DNA of 64,000 nucleotides, taken from contig JAFWRO010000054.1 in assembly GCA_017519885.1 (NCBI GenBank), positions 1 through 64,000 on the forward strand, written 5' to 3'. A program made the translations under genes and the position numbers. The notes beneath the pieces were generated by a model. It saw only the letters and a program-made list of their open reading frames with translations, had not been told where the DNA came from and made no database searches. This DNA is from Liminaster sp017519885. Its GTDB lineage: Bacteria; Bacteroidota; Bacteroidia; Bacteroidales; UBA3663. Shown here piece after piece: positions 23,416 through 32,581 of this stretch (position 1 is its first letter; each line of letters starts with the position of its first letter).

Positions 23416-26256
23416 TTATTTCCTGATGAAGAGGAGGGTGGGGTTCAAGGGGAAGCGGCCGGAATGGGCACCGAAAAGGGCCAGACCATGGGCTTCTGCA
23501 TCGGGAACTTCGAAGCGGATGGTGATGGTGTTGCCGGGCTTGATGAAGCGGAGGGGGATGGGAACTTCCTGGAGATATCCGTAGGAGCCAGCTTCGTCGA
23601 GGGTGAGTGTGTTGGGAGCAGGGTGGTACTCCTTACCATTGATGGCAGCGCCCGCGACAAGGTTGGGGTCGATAGTAGGTGTGCTCTGTGCCTGCCAGGA
23701 GAGGGCGCCACGGTGATCGGCGGGATCGTCGGGAAGGGTGAGTGTGGCTACCTGATGGTTGTTGATAGAAACGATGAGCGTGGAGGGATAGGTGTCGAGG
23801 TCGGTCTGGGGATAACTGTTGGGAAGACCGCTGGGGTCGGCGGTGCCTTTGCCGCGCATAAAGTCACCTTCAGATGAGGAGTCGGGACGATCCTTACCAT
23901 TGAGGCGTTTGGCCGATGCTTCGAAGAGGAGCGTGGCGCTCTTGATGTGCTTGGGGTGGATGTCGTCGGGTACTTCGACCTCAAATTCGAAGAAACCACT
24001 GCCAAAGCCATTGACCTTGTCGCCACCCATAGCGTAGGAGGTGTGATCGGACCACTTTGATTTGGTGAACGAGAAGGGGGTGAAGGTCTTGACCCGGGTG
24101 CCCGGAAGGTCGGCTGCGGTAGTGCCGCCAGTGACATGGATGAGGACGAAGTTGCGATGGATAGTCGTGTTTTGATCGTCAGACAGTACGAATCGCACCA
24201 CATAGAGGCCGTTGCGCTTTGGAGCGTTGAAGGTGACTGAGTGAATGGGTTCGTTGGCGTACGCTTTGAACGTGATTGGATCGAGGGATATGACCTGTTC
24301 CTCTTCCCATTGGCCGAGGTCGTTCCAACCGCAGATTGACGTCTGGAGCATCATATTACCAGTATCGCGTTCGGTCATAATGGAGAGATAGCGGGGAATT
24401 GTGATCTGGGAGCCAGCCTTGACATCCTGGATGAGCGGGCAACGCGGAGAGACATAATAGGGGCTGTGGAAGTCGCGCATGGACATTCCGGGGACGAAGG
24501 CGTCGAGGCCGTCAATTTTGGGACTGCGGTCGTAGCGCACATAGCCGTTCCATTCATTGATGACGTCGTGGTGTTCGGTGTAAAGCCAACCTGCACACTT
24601 GGGGTGGGCTCGGAAGGCGTTGATCATCTGATGGTAGTCCCAAGTGATATCGACATCGCCTGTAGCGCCTTTATAGCCCCAGACATTGCCACATTCGCTA
24701 TTGAACATTGGCGCACGGGCCTGACGGTTTTCATCGATGTAGTTCCAAAGGGAGCCTTCGTAGGTCTTGCTGCAGTATTCGTCGAGTTTCTCTTCCCAAG
24801 CTGTGCCAGGAAAATAGCCGTGCCAGGAGTTAAGATCGGAGAGAACATGGTCGAAGTTGCATGGGGAGTTGTCCTCGACGAGACGCGTGGGGTCGAGTGT
24901 CTTAGTGAGGAGATACATATTTTTGACCCAATCCTGAGTTGTCCAATGATATCGACGGAAGCCGTCGGCCTTACGCGTGCTGAAGAGTCCCCATGTCTCG
25001 TTGAAATTGACCCATGCGAAGATGGAGGGATGGTTGTAGTCGCGACGTATCTGACCACGCATACAGCGCTCCCAGTCCTCACGACCGAGGGGATTATCGT
25101 CGGCCCACCAGTTGGGCGTATCTTGCATAATGAGAAGGCCTAATCGGTCGGCCCAATAGAGCTTGCGTGGGATTTCAGCCTTGATGTGTATGCGGTTGCC
25201 ATTGAGGCCGAGTTCCTTGGAGATCTCGATCTCGCGGCGCATATCGGCATCGGAAGGGTAAGTGTAGTAGCCCTTGGCATTGTAGCTCTGGTCGAGGGTG
25301 AGCTGCAGGTAGAGGGGACGTCCGTTGAGGGTGACGTAGGAATAGTCGGTACCTGGGAGGGTGTCGACGCCGATGGAACGCTGACCGAAGTAGGAATGGA
25401 CGAGGTCGATGGTCGACCGTTCACGCTTGATGGATACTTCGACTTCGTAAAGATAGGGGTCGTCGAGGTCCCATAGGTGCTGGTTGTGAAGCGGGAGATG
25501 GAAACTGAGGATTGTGTCGCGGCGCTGAATGCGCGAAGGGGTGAAGGTATAGTCGGCCTCTTCGCCATTGGGGAAGTGGAGACGGATGGCCTCGCCTGAG
25601 GATAAGGGAGCATCGACGCCTACTTCAACACGGACGATGGAGTTTTCGGGGTAGGGTGCGAAGTGGACGTAGTCGATGTAACGCCGGCCACGTGCTTCGA
25701 GATAGACAGTCTGCCAGATGCCGCGTACGTCGCCGTAGCCCTGTTTGCCCGAGAGACGCTGGTCATTGGGCGTGTCATCGGCCACGATGACAAGGTGCTG
25801 AGGCACATCGTCGAAGCCAGTGAGGTTCCATGTGATTTCAACCTCGAATGGTGTGTAGCCGCCCTGGTGGGAGGCGATGTGACGACCGTTGAAGTAGATC
25901 TGGGTGTCCCATTCGCAGGCACCGATGATGAGGAAGATGCGCTGGTCGCGCCAAGCGCGTGGAATGACGATATCGCGAGCATAGTAACCCTTGTTGCCTT
26001 CGTCGGCAACACCGGAAAGGGGCGAGCCCCAACCGAAGGGGACGGTAATCTGGTGGTCGAAGGCGGCTGTGATGTCATTCTCGGCTGCATACTGACCACG
26101 TTCGGTATTGAATGTGAACTGCCAGGTGCCGTTGAGGTTAATCCAGTCGGGACGCTCGAAATCGGGACGCGGATGCTCGGGGAGCGGAATGGACTGGGCG
26201 AAGGCAGTCGCAATGGAGAGAGCGAGGAGGGCTAGAAGGGTGAAAAGGGGTTTCAT
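23416..26256 (-). CDS. GH2 family glycoside hydrolase (beta-galactosidase/glucuronidase-like)
   Basis: The 946-residue protein has a signal peptide (MKPLFTLLALLALSIATAFA), then a GH2 sugar-binding jelly roll (~25-210, RPDWINLNGTWQFTF), an Ig-like domain (~215-310) and the TIM barrel. In the barrel, GNRIHIKAEIPRKLYWADRL and WVNFNETWGL place the acid/base Glu at ~417, and FNSECGNVWG places the probable nucleophile Glu at ~520. The C-terminal ~300 residues are beta-rich additional domains (…GFGSGFFEFEVEVPDD…), perhaps a carbohydrate-binding sandwich. It hydrolyses a terminal beta-linked sugar in the periplasm or outside; the substrate cannot be told. No regional WxTLCLPF tail is present. It leads a two-gene unit with the CotH/lamin-tail gene. 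Confidence 0.88.
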   Translation of the reverse strand: MKPLFTLLALLALSIATAFAQSIPLPEHPRPDFERPDWINLNGTWQFTFNTERGQYAAENDITAAFDHQITVPFGWGSPLSGVADEGNKGYYARDIVIPRAWRDQRIFLIIGACEWDTQIYFNGRHIASHQGGYTPFEVEITWNLTGFDDVPQHLVIVADDTPNDQRLSGKQGYGDVRGIWQTVYLEARGRRYIDYVHFAPYPENSIVRVEVGVDAPLSSGEAIRLHFPNGEEADYTFTPSRIQRRDTILSFHLPLHNQHLWDLDDPYLYEVEVSIKRERSTIDLVHSYFGQRSIGVDTLPGTDYSYVTLNGRPLYLQLTLDQSYNAKGYYTYPSDADMRREIEISKELGLNGNRIHIKAEIPRKLYWADRLGLLIMQDTPNWWADDNPLGREDWERCMRGQIRRDYNHPSIFAWVNFNETWGLFSTRKADGFRRYHWTTQDWVKNMYLLTKTLDPTRLVEDNSPCNFDHVLSDLNSWHGYFPGTAWEEKLDEYCSKTYEGSLWNYIDENRQARAPMFNSECGNVWGYKGATGDVDITWDYHQMINAFRAHPKCAGWLYTEHHDVINEWNGYVRYDRSPKIDGLDAFVPGMSMRDFHSPYYVSPRCPLIQDVKAGSQITIPRYLSIMTERDTGNMMLQTSICGWNDLGQWEEEQVISLDPITFKAYANEPIHSVTFNAPKRNGLYVVRFVLSDDQNTTIHRNFVLIHVTGGTTAADLPGTRVKTFTPFSFTKSKWSDHTSYAMGGDKVNGFGSGFFEFEVEVPDDIHPKHIKSATLLFEASAKRLNGKDRPDSSSEGDFMRGKGTADPSGLPNSYPQTDLDTYPSTLIVSINNHQVATLTLPDDPADHRGALSWQAQSTPTIDPNLVAGAAINGKEYHPAPNTLTLDEAGSYGYLQEVPIPLRFIKPGNTITIRFEVPDAEAHGLALFGAHSGRFPLNPTLLFIRK

Positions 26257-26270
26257 TCTATTGGGTTATG

Positions 26271-26392
26271 GCAGCCATAGATGGCTGCGACGGGACGCTT
26301 TATTGCAGCCAAAGAAGGCCGCAACGGGGACAAAGAGGGGCGGCCAAAGATGGCCGCGACCGAGGACACAGGGGGCGGCCACTGATGGTTGC
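26271..26392 (+). repeat. Palindrome array 4
   Basis: Cores at 26271-26288 (GCAGCCATAGATGGCTGC), 26305-26322, 26340-26357 (GCGGCCAAAGATGGCCGC) and 26375-26392, at ~35-bp period. Both arms change together between GCAGCC/GGCTGC and GCGGCC/GGCCGC. The array lies in the leader of the GH2 gene. Confidence 0.88.
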
Positions 26393-26407
26393 TCCCTGTA
26401 TCGGGGT

Positions 26408-26416
26408 GCAAAGATA
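26408..26416 (-). promoter_or_regulatory. Probable promoter -7 box of the GH2 operon
   Basis: TATCTTTGC on the minus strand (26416-26408); the -33 region (CTTGC at 26440-26436) is weak. Transcription from here would include palindrome array 4 in the leader. From 26417 to 26695 the DNA is A/T-rich with no gene seen. Confidence 0.55.
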
Positions 26417-26695
26417 GGGGATTTTTTGGAGATATGCAAGAGATTGGGGGAAAAAATGCGAAAGATTGGTTATTTTGTTTAAATATCGCGCGGATATGTG
26501 TGCGTTGAGGCGGACATTGGGCGATGGATTATCTGGATAATTTGACAATTTTTTTTGTTGCTATGACGTCTGTAGCGAGTAGAGGATTCTGGATAAATAC
26601 AAATAAAAATATGTCTTTTTGCTATGTCTGTGGTTAAAATGGATTTGTTTTTTGTTGAAAAATAGGACGTATTTTGTTTTTTTTTGTCAAAAAAA

Positions 26696-26727
26696 TTGGA
26701 AAAATGGAAAATAATCTATAAATTTGC
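26696..26727 (+). promoter_or_regulatory. Promoter of the CotH/T9SS gene
   Basis: TTGG (26696-26699), 19 bp, then TAAATTTGC (26719-26727); leader of ~88 nt. Confidence 0.75.
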
Positions 26728-26815
26728 AGCCGAAATAATCAATTAAACTATTTTATATTCGGTTGGTCTAAAAGGTGTTGTACTATTCATTTTGTATTTG
26801 GACCAAAGCTATTTT

Positions 26816-29188
26816 ATGTTGAAGATGCGAAGAATAACTATTTTTCTTTTGATATCTTTTTTCTTTAATATGGTGTTGTCAGCCCAGGAGAAGCTGACAG
26901 GTAATGTTATGTCTTCCACGGCGTCGAGCTCGGCTTATTCTGCCTCAAAGGCATTTGATGGATTGACGGGCACCTATTTTCGCTCGAGTGCTGCTTCGAA
27001 CACCTGGGTCGGACTTGATTTGGGAACACCTCACGTGATCAAGAAAGTCGGTTGGGCCACTGCAGTTGGTTATGCAGAGAATACCAAGTTGGCAGTTTTT
27101 GAAGGTGCCAACCGTGCAGACTTTGCTGACGCCATACCTCTTTTTATGGTCACATCGGATAATGAGAGCGAGACAATCAGCACTGCGAATGTCAATGTCA
27201 GTCGTGGATTTCGCTACGTGCGTTATGTGACTCCCAATGGAAAAAACTGCATTGTTTCGGAAGTAGAGTTCTATGGAGAGGAAGGAGAAGGAACGGACGA
27301 CGTGTTTTACCAAGTAACGAATCTGCCTCTTGTCGTGATTCATACTGATAGTGGCAAGGATCCGGTAAACAAAGTTGATGACCTACCAGCACATTTCGCA
27401 GTGATCAACAAAGACGGCTTGAAATTGAAAGAAGATACGGGTACCGTGCGTCTGCGCGGAAATACGTCGATTGATTTCGACAAGAAGCCCTATCGCATGA
27501 AGTTTGCGAACAAGACCAAGTTGTGTGGTTCAACTGCTAAGGCTAAGAAATGGGTGCTTATCAACAGTTGGGACGACAAGACACTGATGCGCAACAACGT
27601 AGCGTTTGAGATGAGTCGTCGCATTGGTATGGAATATACGCCGTTTCTTACACCAGTTGATGTGATGGTGAATGGCGAGTATAAAGGCACCTATGACCTT
27701 GCTGACCAGGTAGACCAGCACAAGGATCGTGTAGACATCGAATCGCTAGAAAGCACAGTCGTGGATGGTGACAGCCTCACGGGCGGTTATCTGATTGAGA
27801 ATGATGGAAACTACAAGAAAGAGGTAAATTATTTTGTCACCCCGAAGAAAAATACATTGGTGATCAAATATCCTGACGAGGATGACATCAACGATGTGCA
27901 GAAAGCGTATATCAAGACGCATTTCCAGACACTCGAAAATGCACTTTATTCGAAGAATTTCACCCAGGATGGCTATCGACAGTACTTTGACTTGGAAAGT
28001 TTCCTCAAGTATTTCGTCCTTGAAGAGTATGCGGGCAATCCAGATGCCTTCTGGAGCACTTATTTCTACAAGCATCGCGGTGATGACAAATTCTATACTG
28101 GTCCGGTATGGGACTTCAATCTCGCCTTTGACAATGACTATCGCTTCTTCCGCTTGAGCCTGCATGACGCCTTTGATGAATCTGGCACTTATATTGGACA
28201 GGAGTGGACTCCCAAATGGCTTTATTCGAGAACTAGTGATGGTTCGGGCATCTGTGCGGGTGATATGGCTAACTTTGTGAGTATCATTATCGATGAAGAC
28301 AAGGATAATCTAGACGATATCAAGACGTTGTGGTCTGACCTTCGATCGAATGAGTTCAGTTTGGAGAGTCTGTCTAGCTATATCGACGAACAATCGGAAC
28401 TGCTTAACCAGAGCCAAGCGCTCAATTATACCCGTTGGAACAACCTGACTGTAAGCTGCTACCACAATCCACGCATCCGTGATTCGTGGGAGTCAGAAGT
28501 CGAGTTCCTAAAGACATATTTAAATCAACGTCGGGATTGGTTTGATTGGAAATTGGGCTGCAAAGATACTACGATGACCATCACGGTACCCGAAGAAGGT
28601 TGGGCTACGGTTTATTTGCCAATGGCCTTCAAGATACCAAATGATGTGCTTGTGATGAGTGTGTTGAACTATGAGGATGGCATTTTGCAGTACGACACGC
28701 TGACAACGATTACAAAGGCTAATCAACCATATTTGGTCAAGGCTCCCGCTGGAGAATATACCCTTGAGGGCTATACTTTGGTCGAGCGCGACGGACGCAG
28801 CAATGGTCTGCTCACAGGCACATCGTCGGGCGTAGTGGCTCCAATAGGATCTTATGTGCTGCAAAGACAGAACAATGTGCTTGGCTTCTATAAGGTAGAA
28901 AAAGCAACGACGATCAACGTTAATCCTAAGAAGGCATATCTGATGTTGCCGGAAATTGCACAGACGGCTCCGATACGATTCTTCTCCTTGGACGATGAAT
29001 TAAATGGGCTGGATGAGATTCATATGCAGAGGACAATGATATTTGTCTATTCTCTTTCAGGTGAACAGCTGATGTGCATTGACAAAGACCTTGTCGGAGG
29101 AACGATTGAGAGCCGGATTTTACAGAAATTCGGTAGAGGTATATACTTGGTAAATGATGGCGAAAGTATTCGCAAAGTTGTTTTGTGA
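26816..29188 (+). CDS. Secreted CotH-kinase protein with discoidin domain and T9SS-type tail
   Basis: ATG 26816 or 26825 begins the signal peptide (MRRITIFLLISFFFNMVLSA); the in-frame extension to 26792 starts with TTG and is less likely. Length 790 residues. An F5/8 type C (discoidin-like) domain (~25-145, SASKAFDGLTGTYFRSS, WVGLDLGTPHVIKKVGWA) precedes a CotH kinase-like domain (~165-450, with VRLRGNTSIDFDKKPYRMKF, WVLINSWDDKTLMRN, GTYDLADQVD and GPVWDFNLAFDND). The region ~590-730 has a distant copy of the regional module (GWATVYLPMAF, ANQPYLVKAP). The last ~55 residues (VYSLSGEQLM…GRGIYLVNDGESIRKVVL) match a type A T9SS sorting domain in plan. Monocistronic, with clear promoter and terminator. 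Confidence 0.87.
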   Translation: MLKMRRITIFLLISFFFNMVLSAQEKLTGNVMSSTASSSAYSASKAFDGLTGTYFRSSAASNTWVGLDLGTPHVIKKVGWATAVGYAENTKLAVFEGANRADFADAIPLFMVTSDNESETISTANVNVSRGFRYVRYVTPNGKNCIVSEVEFYGEEGEGTDDVFYQVTNLPLVVIHTDSGKDPVNKVDDLPAHFAVINKDGLKLKEDTGTVRLRGNTSIDFDKKPYRMKFANKTKLCGSTAKAKKWVLINSWDDKTLMRNNVAFEMSRRIGMEYTPFLTPVDVMVNGEYKGTYDLADQVDQHKDRVDIESLESTVVDGDSLTGGYLIENDGNYKKEVNYFVTPKKNTLVIKYPDEDDINDVQKAYIKTHFQTLENALYSKNFTQDGYRQYFDLESFLKYFVLEEYAGNPDAFWSTYFYKHRGDDKFYTGPVWDFNLAFDNDYRFFRLSLHDAFDESGTYIGQEWTPKWLYSRTSDGSGICAGDMANFVSIIIDEDKDNLDDIKTLWSDLRSNEFSLESLSSYIDEQSELLNQSQALNYTRWNNLTVSCYHNPRIRDSWESEVEFLKTYLNQRRDWFDWKLGCKDTTMTITVPEEGWATVYLPMAFKIPNDVLVMSVLNYEDGILQYDTLTTITKANQPYLVKAPAGEYTLEGYTLVERDGRSNGLLTGTSSGVVAPIGSYVLQRQNNVLGFYKVEKATTINVNPKKAYLMLPEIAQTAPIRFFSLDDELNGLDEIHMQRTMIFVYSLSGEQLMCIDKDLVGGTIESRILQKFGRGIYLVNDGESIRKVVL

Positions 29189-29214
29189 ATTGTTGAATGA
29201 TGAGATTATAAAGT

Positions 29215-29243
29215 AGGCGCGGTAATATCGCGCCTTTTTTTTG
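29215..29243 (+). terminator. Rho-independent terminator
   Basis: AGGCGCG (29215-29221) pairs with CGCGCCT (29229-29235) and is followed by a run of T. Confidence 0.9.
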
Positions 29244-29291
29244 TGGGTTGAGTCACGATGACATTCCTTCAAACGGTGGTGGATGGATGAG

Positions 29292-29309
29292 GCAGCCAAA
29301 CTTAGCTGC
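29292..29309 (+). repeat. Single palindrome unit
   Basis: GCAGCCAAACTTAGCTGC, one mismatch in the right arm. The rest of 29244-29479 shows nothing else I can support. Confidence 0.75.
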
Positions 29310-29479
29310 GCCTTGGACGATGATGAGGATGGTAAGGAATGATGAGTGGGAAAGGATGGAAATATGAGATGGATGTGTTTTGCTAAGTGGGGGGTGAAGA
29401 AATGAGGGAGTTATGTGGTAAAATTGAATAAATTGGAAGAATTAATGGGGGAGAATGGCGAAGGTATGAGAATTTTGCT

Positions 29480-29488
29480 TATATTTGC
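29480..29488 (+). promoter_or_regulatory. Promoter -7 box of the outer-membrane locus
   Basis: TATATTTGC, 50 nt before the first start codon. No clear TTTGG lies 19 bp upstream. No other promoter is seen before 40.3 kb on this strand. Confidence 0.55.
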
Positions 29489-29538
29489 GCCAAATTTGTG
29501 TATGGTTGTACCCTATTGGGTCAAGATATTTTAGGTAC

Positions 29539-30249
29539 ATGAGATTTTTTAGATATTATCTGCTGGTGATACTTTTGACTGTTCCTGTGCTGATGCAGGC
29601 ACAGGATGCTGTGTCATCGGGGGATAGTATTGTTTCGATGAAGGATTTGCATCGAGTGCATCGCCTGGAAAGAGAGGCGCGAGGGCCATTGGGCCGAAGG
29701 GATATGGGTGATGGCCGACAGACAGTGGTTTCGCTGCGTTCGAATCTGCTGCGCTGGCTGACATTTACCCCCGAACTTGGTTTAATCTGGCACTGTGCGC
29801 CTCGTGTGGATGTGCAGATTAATGCTGCATGGACATCGCTTTCGGTGTCGGACAGGTACAGGAAGCGTTATGCATTATGGCTCGTGTCGCCAGAGGTGCG
29901 GTATTATATGGGAGCCCATGAGCATTATTATGTGGGCCTGCAAGGCGAAATCAGCGAGCGCAACTATCGACTGCGAGGCCGTGATGAAGGTAAGCAGGGG
30001 CGTGTGTTAGGCTGCGGATTGGTAGGAGGATATCAGTGGCGCATAAGCCGACATACGAGCTTGGATCTGCATCTTGGTGTGGGATATAATGCCGGTAAGA
30101 TGAGTCATTATGACCATAATCCGCTCTTCGATGGACAGGAGCCTTCGCTCACTTACATACGGGAAGTCGACGAACATCGTTTTGGCTTGAATCATCTGGG
30201 CATCAGTCTGGTTTGGGACCTTGTGGGTCGGAAAGGAGTTGGAAGATGA
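29539..30249 (+). CDS. DUF3575-family outer-membrane beta-barrel protein
   Basis: ATG 29539 opens the signal peptide MRFFRYYLLVILLTVPVLMQ; upstream in-frame codons overlap the promoter. The protein is 236 residues. From residue ~65 it has the DUF3575 signature (SLRSNLLRWLTFTPELGLIW, then SVSDRYRKRYALWLVSPEVR and YYVGLQGEISERNYRL), with alternating aromatic strands typical of a small 8-stranded barrel. First gene of a seven-gene, one-direction locus; in other Bacteroidales such proteins accompany DUF3868 and fimbrial-type lipoprotein genes. It overlaps the next gene by 4 bp (ATGA). Confidence 0.8.
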   Translation: MRFFRYYLLVILLTVPVLMQAQDAVSSGDSIVSMKDLHRVHRLEREARGPLGRRDMGDGRQTVVSLRSNLLRWLTFTPELGLIWHCAPRVDVQINAAWTSLSVSDRYRKRYALWLVSPEVRYYMGAHEHYYVGLQGEISERNYRLRGRDEGKQGRVLGCGLVGGYQWRISRHTSLDLHLGVGYNAGKMSHYDHNPLFDGQEPSLTYIREVDEHRFGLNHLGISLVWDLVGRKGVGR

Positions 30250-31088
30250 GTAGGATTTTGAACATCGTGATGATGACGGTGACGGCCTGTTGGATGACGA
30301 GCTGCCGTGTTTTTGAAGTAGAGGATGACCTCTACGATATCAGCAAGGAACAGGCATCGGTGACGATGCAACTGTGCTACGTGGAGCATTCGGAGGATAT
30401 GGCAGATGAACTTCCCTCGTCGTACAGGATCAGGTTGTATAACCATAGCAAGTTGCCGAATACAGGATTTGCTTTCGTGAGTGAAAGAGATGGTGAACGA
30501 TTTACAACGACGTTACGTCGTTCGATGGATACGATTAGCTATCAAGGATATATGCAGCCTGGATATTACAGGCTCTTGACGTATAATCTGGCTGAGGGCA
30601 TCAGTGTGGATTCTACGGCTGCTGTGGTTGAGAATGAGGGTGGACTGATCAAGGCTATGCCAGACCCCCTCTTTCTAGGCACCTGGGCAGGTGAACTTAA
30701 GGGCGGGGAACAGTATAGCACTAGAGTGACTGTACGCCAACGTACGAAGCGGTTTGCTTTCCGCGTGGAGGTGCCGTTGGATGATACGCTAACGTATGTG
30801 TCGAATACTGCACGTTTGAACAATGTCTTCTATCGCTTGGATGTGGCTAAAGATGCTGTTGATGCTACGGCGTTGGGTATGGCTTCGGTAGAGATGAGGG
30901 CTGAGGCGCTAGAAGGGTCTAGTGGCGTGGCGCTTTTCGGCGAGGCTAATCTGCTATGGCCAGGGGATGAAGAATTTGCAATCTTGGGCGTGAAGCAGAG
31001 CTTGACGGTGGATGTTCGTCTGGCTGGGCCAAGTGGAGACGTGGAGAGACAGATCGTGATTGAAGAGGCGACAGGGAGCGGCCAATGA
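30246..31088 (+). CDS. Outer-membrane lipoprotein, DUF5119/fimbrial-accessory-like
   Basis: ATG 30246 overlaps the preceding stop (ATGA). The 280-residue product has a lipoprotein signal with MTSC at residues 17-20. After it come two beta-sandwich-like halves (SVTMQLCYVEHSEDM…YYRLLTYNLAEGISVD and STRVTVRQRTKRFAFRVEVP). This layout, and the position beside DUF3575 and DUF3868 genes, fits DUF5119-type or Mfa2/FimB-like fimbrial accessory lipoproteins; the assignment is tentative. The last three codons and the stop (…SGQ*) are supplied by a palindrome unit (31078-31095), so the repeat has become the gene's 3' end. Confidence 0.7.
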   Translation: MSRILNIVMMTVTACWMTSCRVFEVEDDLYDISKEQASVTMQLCYVEHSEDMADELPSSYRIRLYNHSKLPNTGFAFVSERDGERFTTTLRRSMDTISYQGYMQPGYYRLLTYNLAEGISVDSTAAVVENEGGLIKAMPDPLFLGTWAGELKGGEQYSTRVTVRQRTKRFAFRVEVPLDDTLTYVSNTARLNNVFYRLDVAKDAVDATALGMASVEMRAEALEGSSGVALFGEANLLWPGDEEFAILGVKQSLTVDVRLAGPSGDVERQIVIEEATGSGQ

Positions 31089-31130
31089 CGGCCGCTGACG
31101 AGAACGCTGAGGGCAGCCAAACTTGGCTGC
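31078..31130 (+). repeat. Palindrome array 5, overlapping a gene end
   Basis: GCGGCCAATGACGGCCGC (31078-31095) contains the TGA of the lipoprotein gene; GCAGCCAAACTTGGCTGC follows at 31113-31130. The spacer is TGACGAGAACGCTGAGG. Confidence 0.88.
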
Positions 31131-31173
31131 CACATAAACGAGAGTGGAACACCTTTTAAATAATATAAGCAAG

Positions 31174-32385
31174 ATGATTGAACGGTGTTTTTTTAGACTG
31201 GTGGTTTTGGTCAGCCTGCTGATGGTAGGCTGGGGAGATGATGCACTTGCACAGTTCCACGAGATGGAGAGTCTGCCCTGGGTACCTGCTCGACCAGAGA
31301 AGAATGGGGGTGCAGATGATCGAGGTGTTGTCGTGCTGGAAGAACTGAGTGAAGCACTTCAGAACGGAGAATATCGCCAAGTGGTGGATAGGCTTTATCC
31401 GTTGGCTATCAGCAGTGGTTATCAACGAAATACAAATCTGTATAACCAGACGCGCAGGGCTCTGCGACAGTTGTTGCAGGAACCAGATGGAGCTGGTTAT
31501 TGGAATAAGATGGAACGGCTCTATCATGACCGTTTTGCAAATATAGGCAAAGAGGATTACCGATATCGCAATACGCTTGAGACAGCTAGCTGGAGCGAAG
31601 AGCAACTCAACAATGAGCAATTGCTGATGCTTTCTAAGGAGGAAAACGGAATGGAGCGTTGCTTTGATAGAGCACATCAGATTCTTAGCCAGGCACAGGG
31701 CAGGATTGACCCCGTGATTGTGGTGCAGGGAATGTTTGTGCCTTTGAACCGTGAACATGCTGCCCATCCGGAACGTAGCAAGGAGTATGCTAACAGATAT
31801 AGTGAGATTCTGCGTTGGCTCGATGTGGCTGATCAGTTTATGATGCAGGAACATCGTGAGGAATATCAGACTTATTATAGTACACAGGCTTTGGCGATGG
31901 TGCGCGAAGAGAGCGACCGACAGATGACTGCCGATGCATCGATAGCGGCGTTTGAAGCACGACGCCTCGAACTGCAAGACGAGATGCGCCAGCAGGCTGA
32001 TTGGCTTGACACCGAACAACGTGCACAGCGCCTCTATGCTGAGGCAGTTGAGTATTATCAGAAGAATGATTACGCAAGAGCGTACCAGAAGGTGAATGAA
32101 GCACTTGCTGCCGAGGGCAATATGAAGGAGGCGCATGTGCTGAAGTCGAGCATTCTGCAACGTGCTTCGAATGCCAGTAACAGGATGTCGGATAAGGTGG
32201 CATTCTGGTGTGCTGCCTATGAGGCAGGACAGGGATATGTGGATCGAAAGACACAACGACATATCCTTTCGGCACTTAAGAGCCATCTTTTTATGACAGG
32301 ATTGGCGGGACAGGTGCACTCGACGAGAAATCCATTTAGTATCCGACAGCGGATATGGACGGTGGAGGAGCTGAAGGAGAAATAA
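31174..32385 (+). CDS. Periplasmic helical (TPR-like) protein of the outer-membrane locus
   Basis: ATG 31174 begins a signal peptide (MIERCFFRLVVLVSLLMVGW). The 403-residue mature protein is helical and charged; helix pairs such as LSEALQNGEYRQVVDRLYPL and RAQRLYAEAVEYYQKNDYAR…EALAAEGNMKEAHVLKSSIL have tetratricopeptide-like spacing. A coiled-coil stretch (~245-290, AFEARRLELQDEMRQQADWL) lies between. It is probably periplasmic or anchored inside the outer membrane as a protein-binding scaffold. Flanked on both sides by palindrome arrays instead of the tight overlaps seen elsewhere in the locus. Not recognised more precisely. Confidence 0.72.
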   Translation: MIERCFFRLVVLVSLLMVGWGDDALAQFHEMESLPWVPARPEKNGGADDRGVVVLEELSEALQNGEYRQVVDRLYPLAISSGYQRNTNLYNQTRRALRQLLQEPDGAGYWNKMERLYHDRFANIGKEDYRYRNTLETASWSEEQLNNEQLLMLSKEENGMERCFDRAHQILSQAQGRIDPVIVVQGMFVPLNREHAAHPERSKEYANRYSEILRWLDVADQFMMQEHREEYQTYYSTQALAMVREESDRQMTADASIAAFEARRLELQDEMRQQADWLDTEQRAQRLYAEAVEYYQKNDYARAYQKVNEALAAEGNMKEAHVLKSSILQRASNASNRMSDKVAFWCAAYEAGQGYVDRKTQRHILSALKSHLFMTGLAGQVHSTRNPFSIRQRIWTVEELKEK

Positions 32386-32393
32386 GGACGGGG

Positions 32394-32559
32394 GCGGCCA
32401 TACACGGCCGCTGACGGAGACATGGAGGGCGCGACGAAATCGCGCCGTACGGGGAAGAGAGACGGGAGGAAGGGGCAGCCAAGGATGGCTGCAGACTGGA
32501 ACACAGATGGCAGCCAATGATGGCTGCAACAATGACACAGAGGCAGCAAGGATGGCTGC
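32394..32559 (+). repeat. Palindrome array 6
   Basis: Cores: GCGGCCATACACGGCCGC (32394-32411), GGCGCGA/TCGCGCC (32427-32446), GCAGCCAAGGATGGCTGC (32475-32492), GCAGCCAATGATGGCTGC (32510-32527) and a shortened unit ending at 32559. Spacers include CTGACGGAGACATGGAGG. The array begins nine bases after the TPR-like gene's stop and ends ~20 bases before the next start. Confidence 0.9.
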
Positions 32560-32581
32560 GACTGAGACACAAAAGAAAGAG

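Noticed and set aside
31156..32538. 460-codon minus-strand open frame opposite the TPR-like gene
   Set aside because: Shadow frame with Cys/His-rich random composition; the plus-strand gene has a signal peptide and operon context.
32507..32581. N-terminal extension of the barrel protein at 32582
   Set aside because: It translates palindrome units (MAANDGC… and MAATETQ), and the signal peptide starts at 32582.
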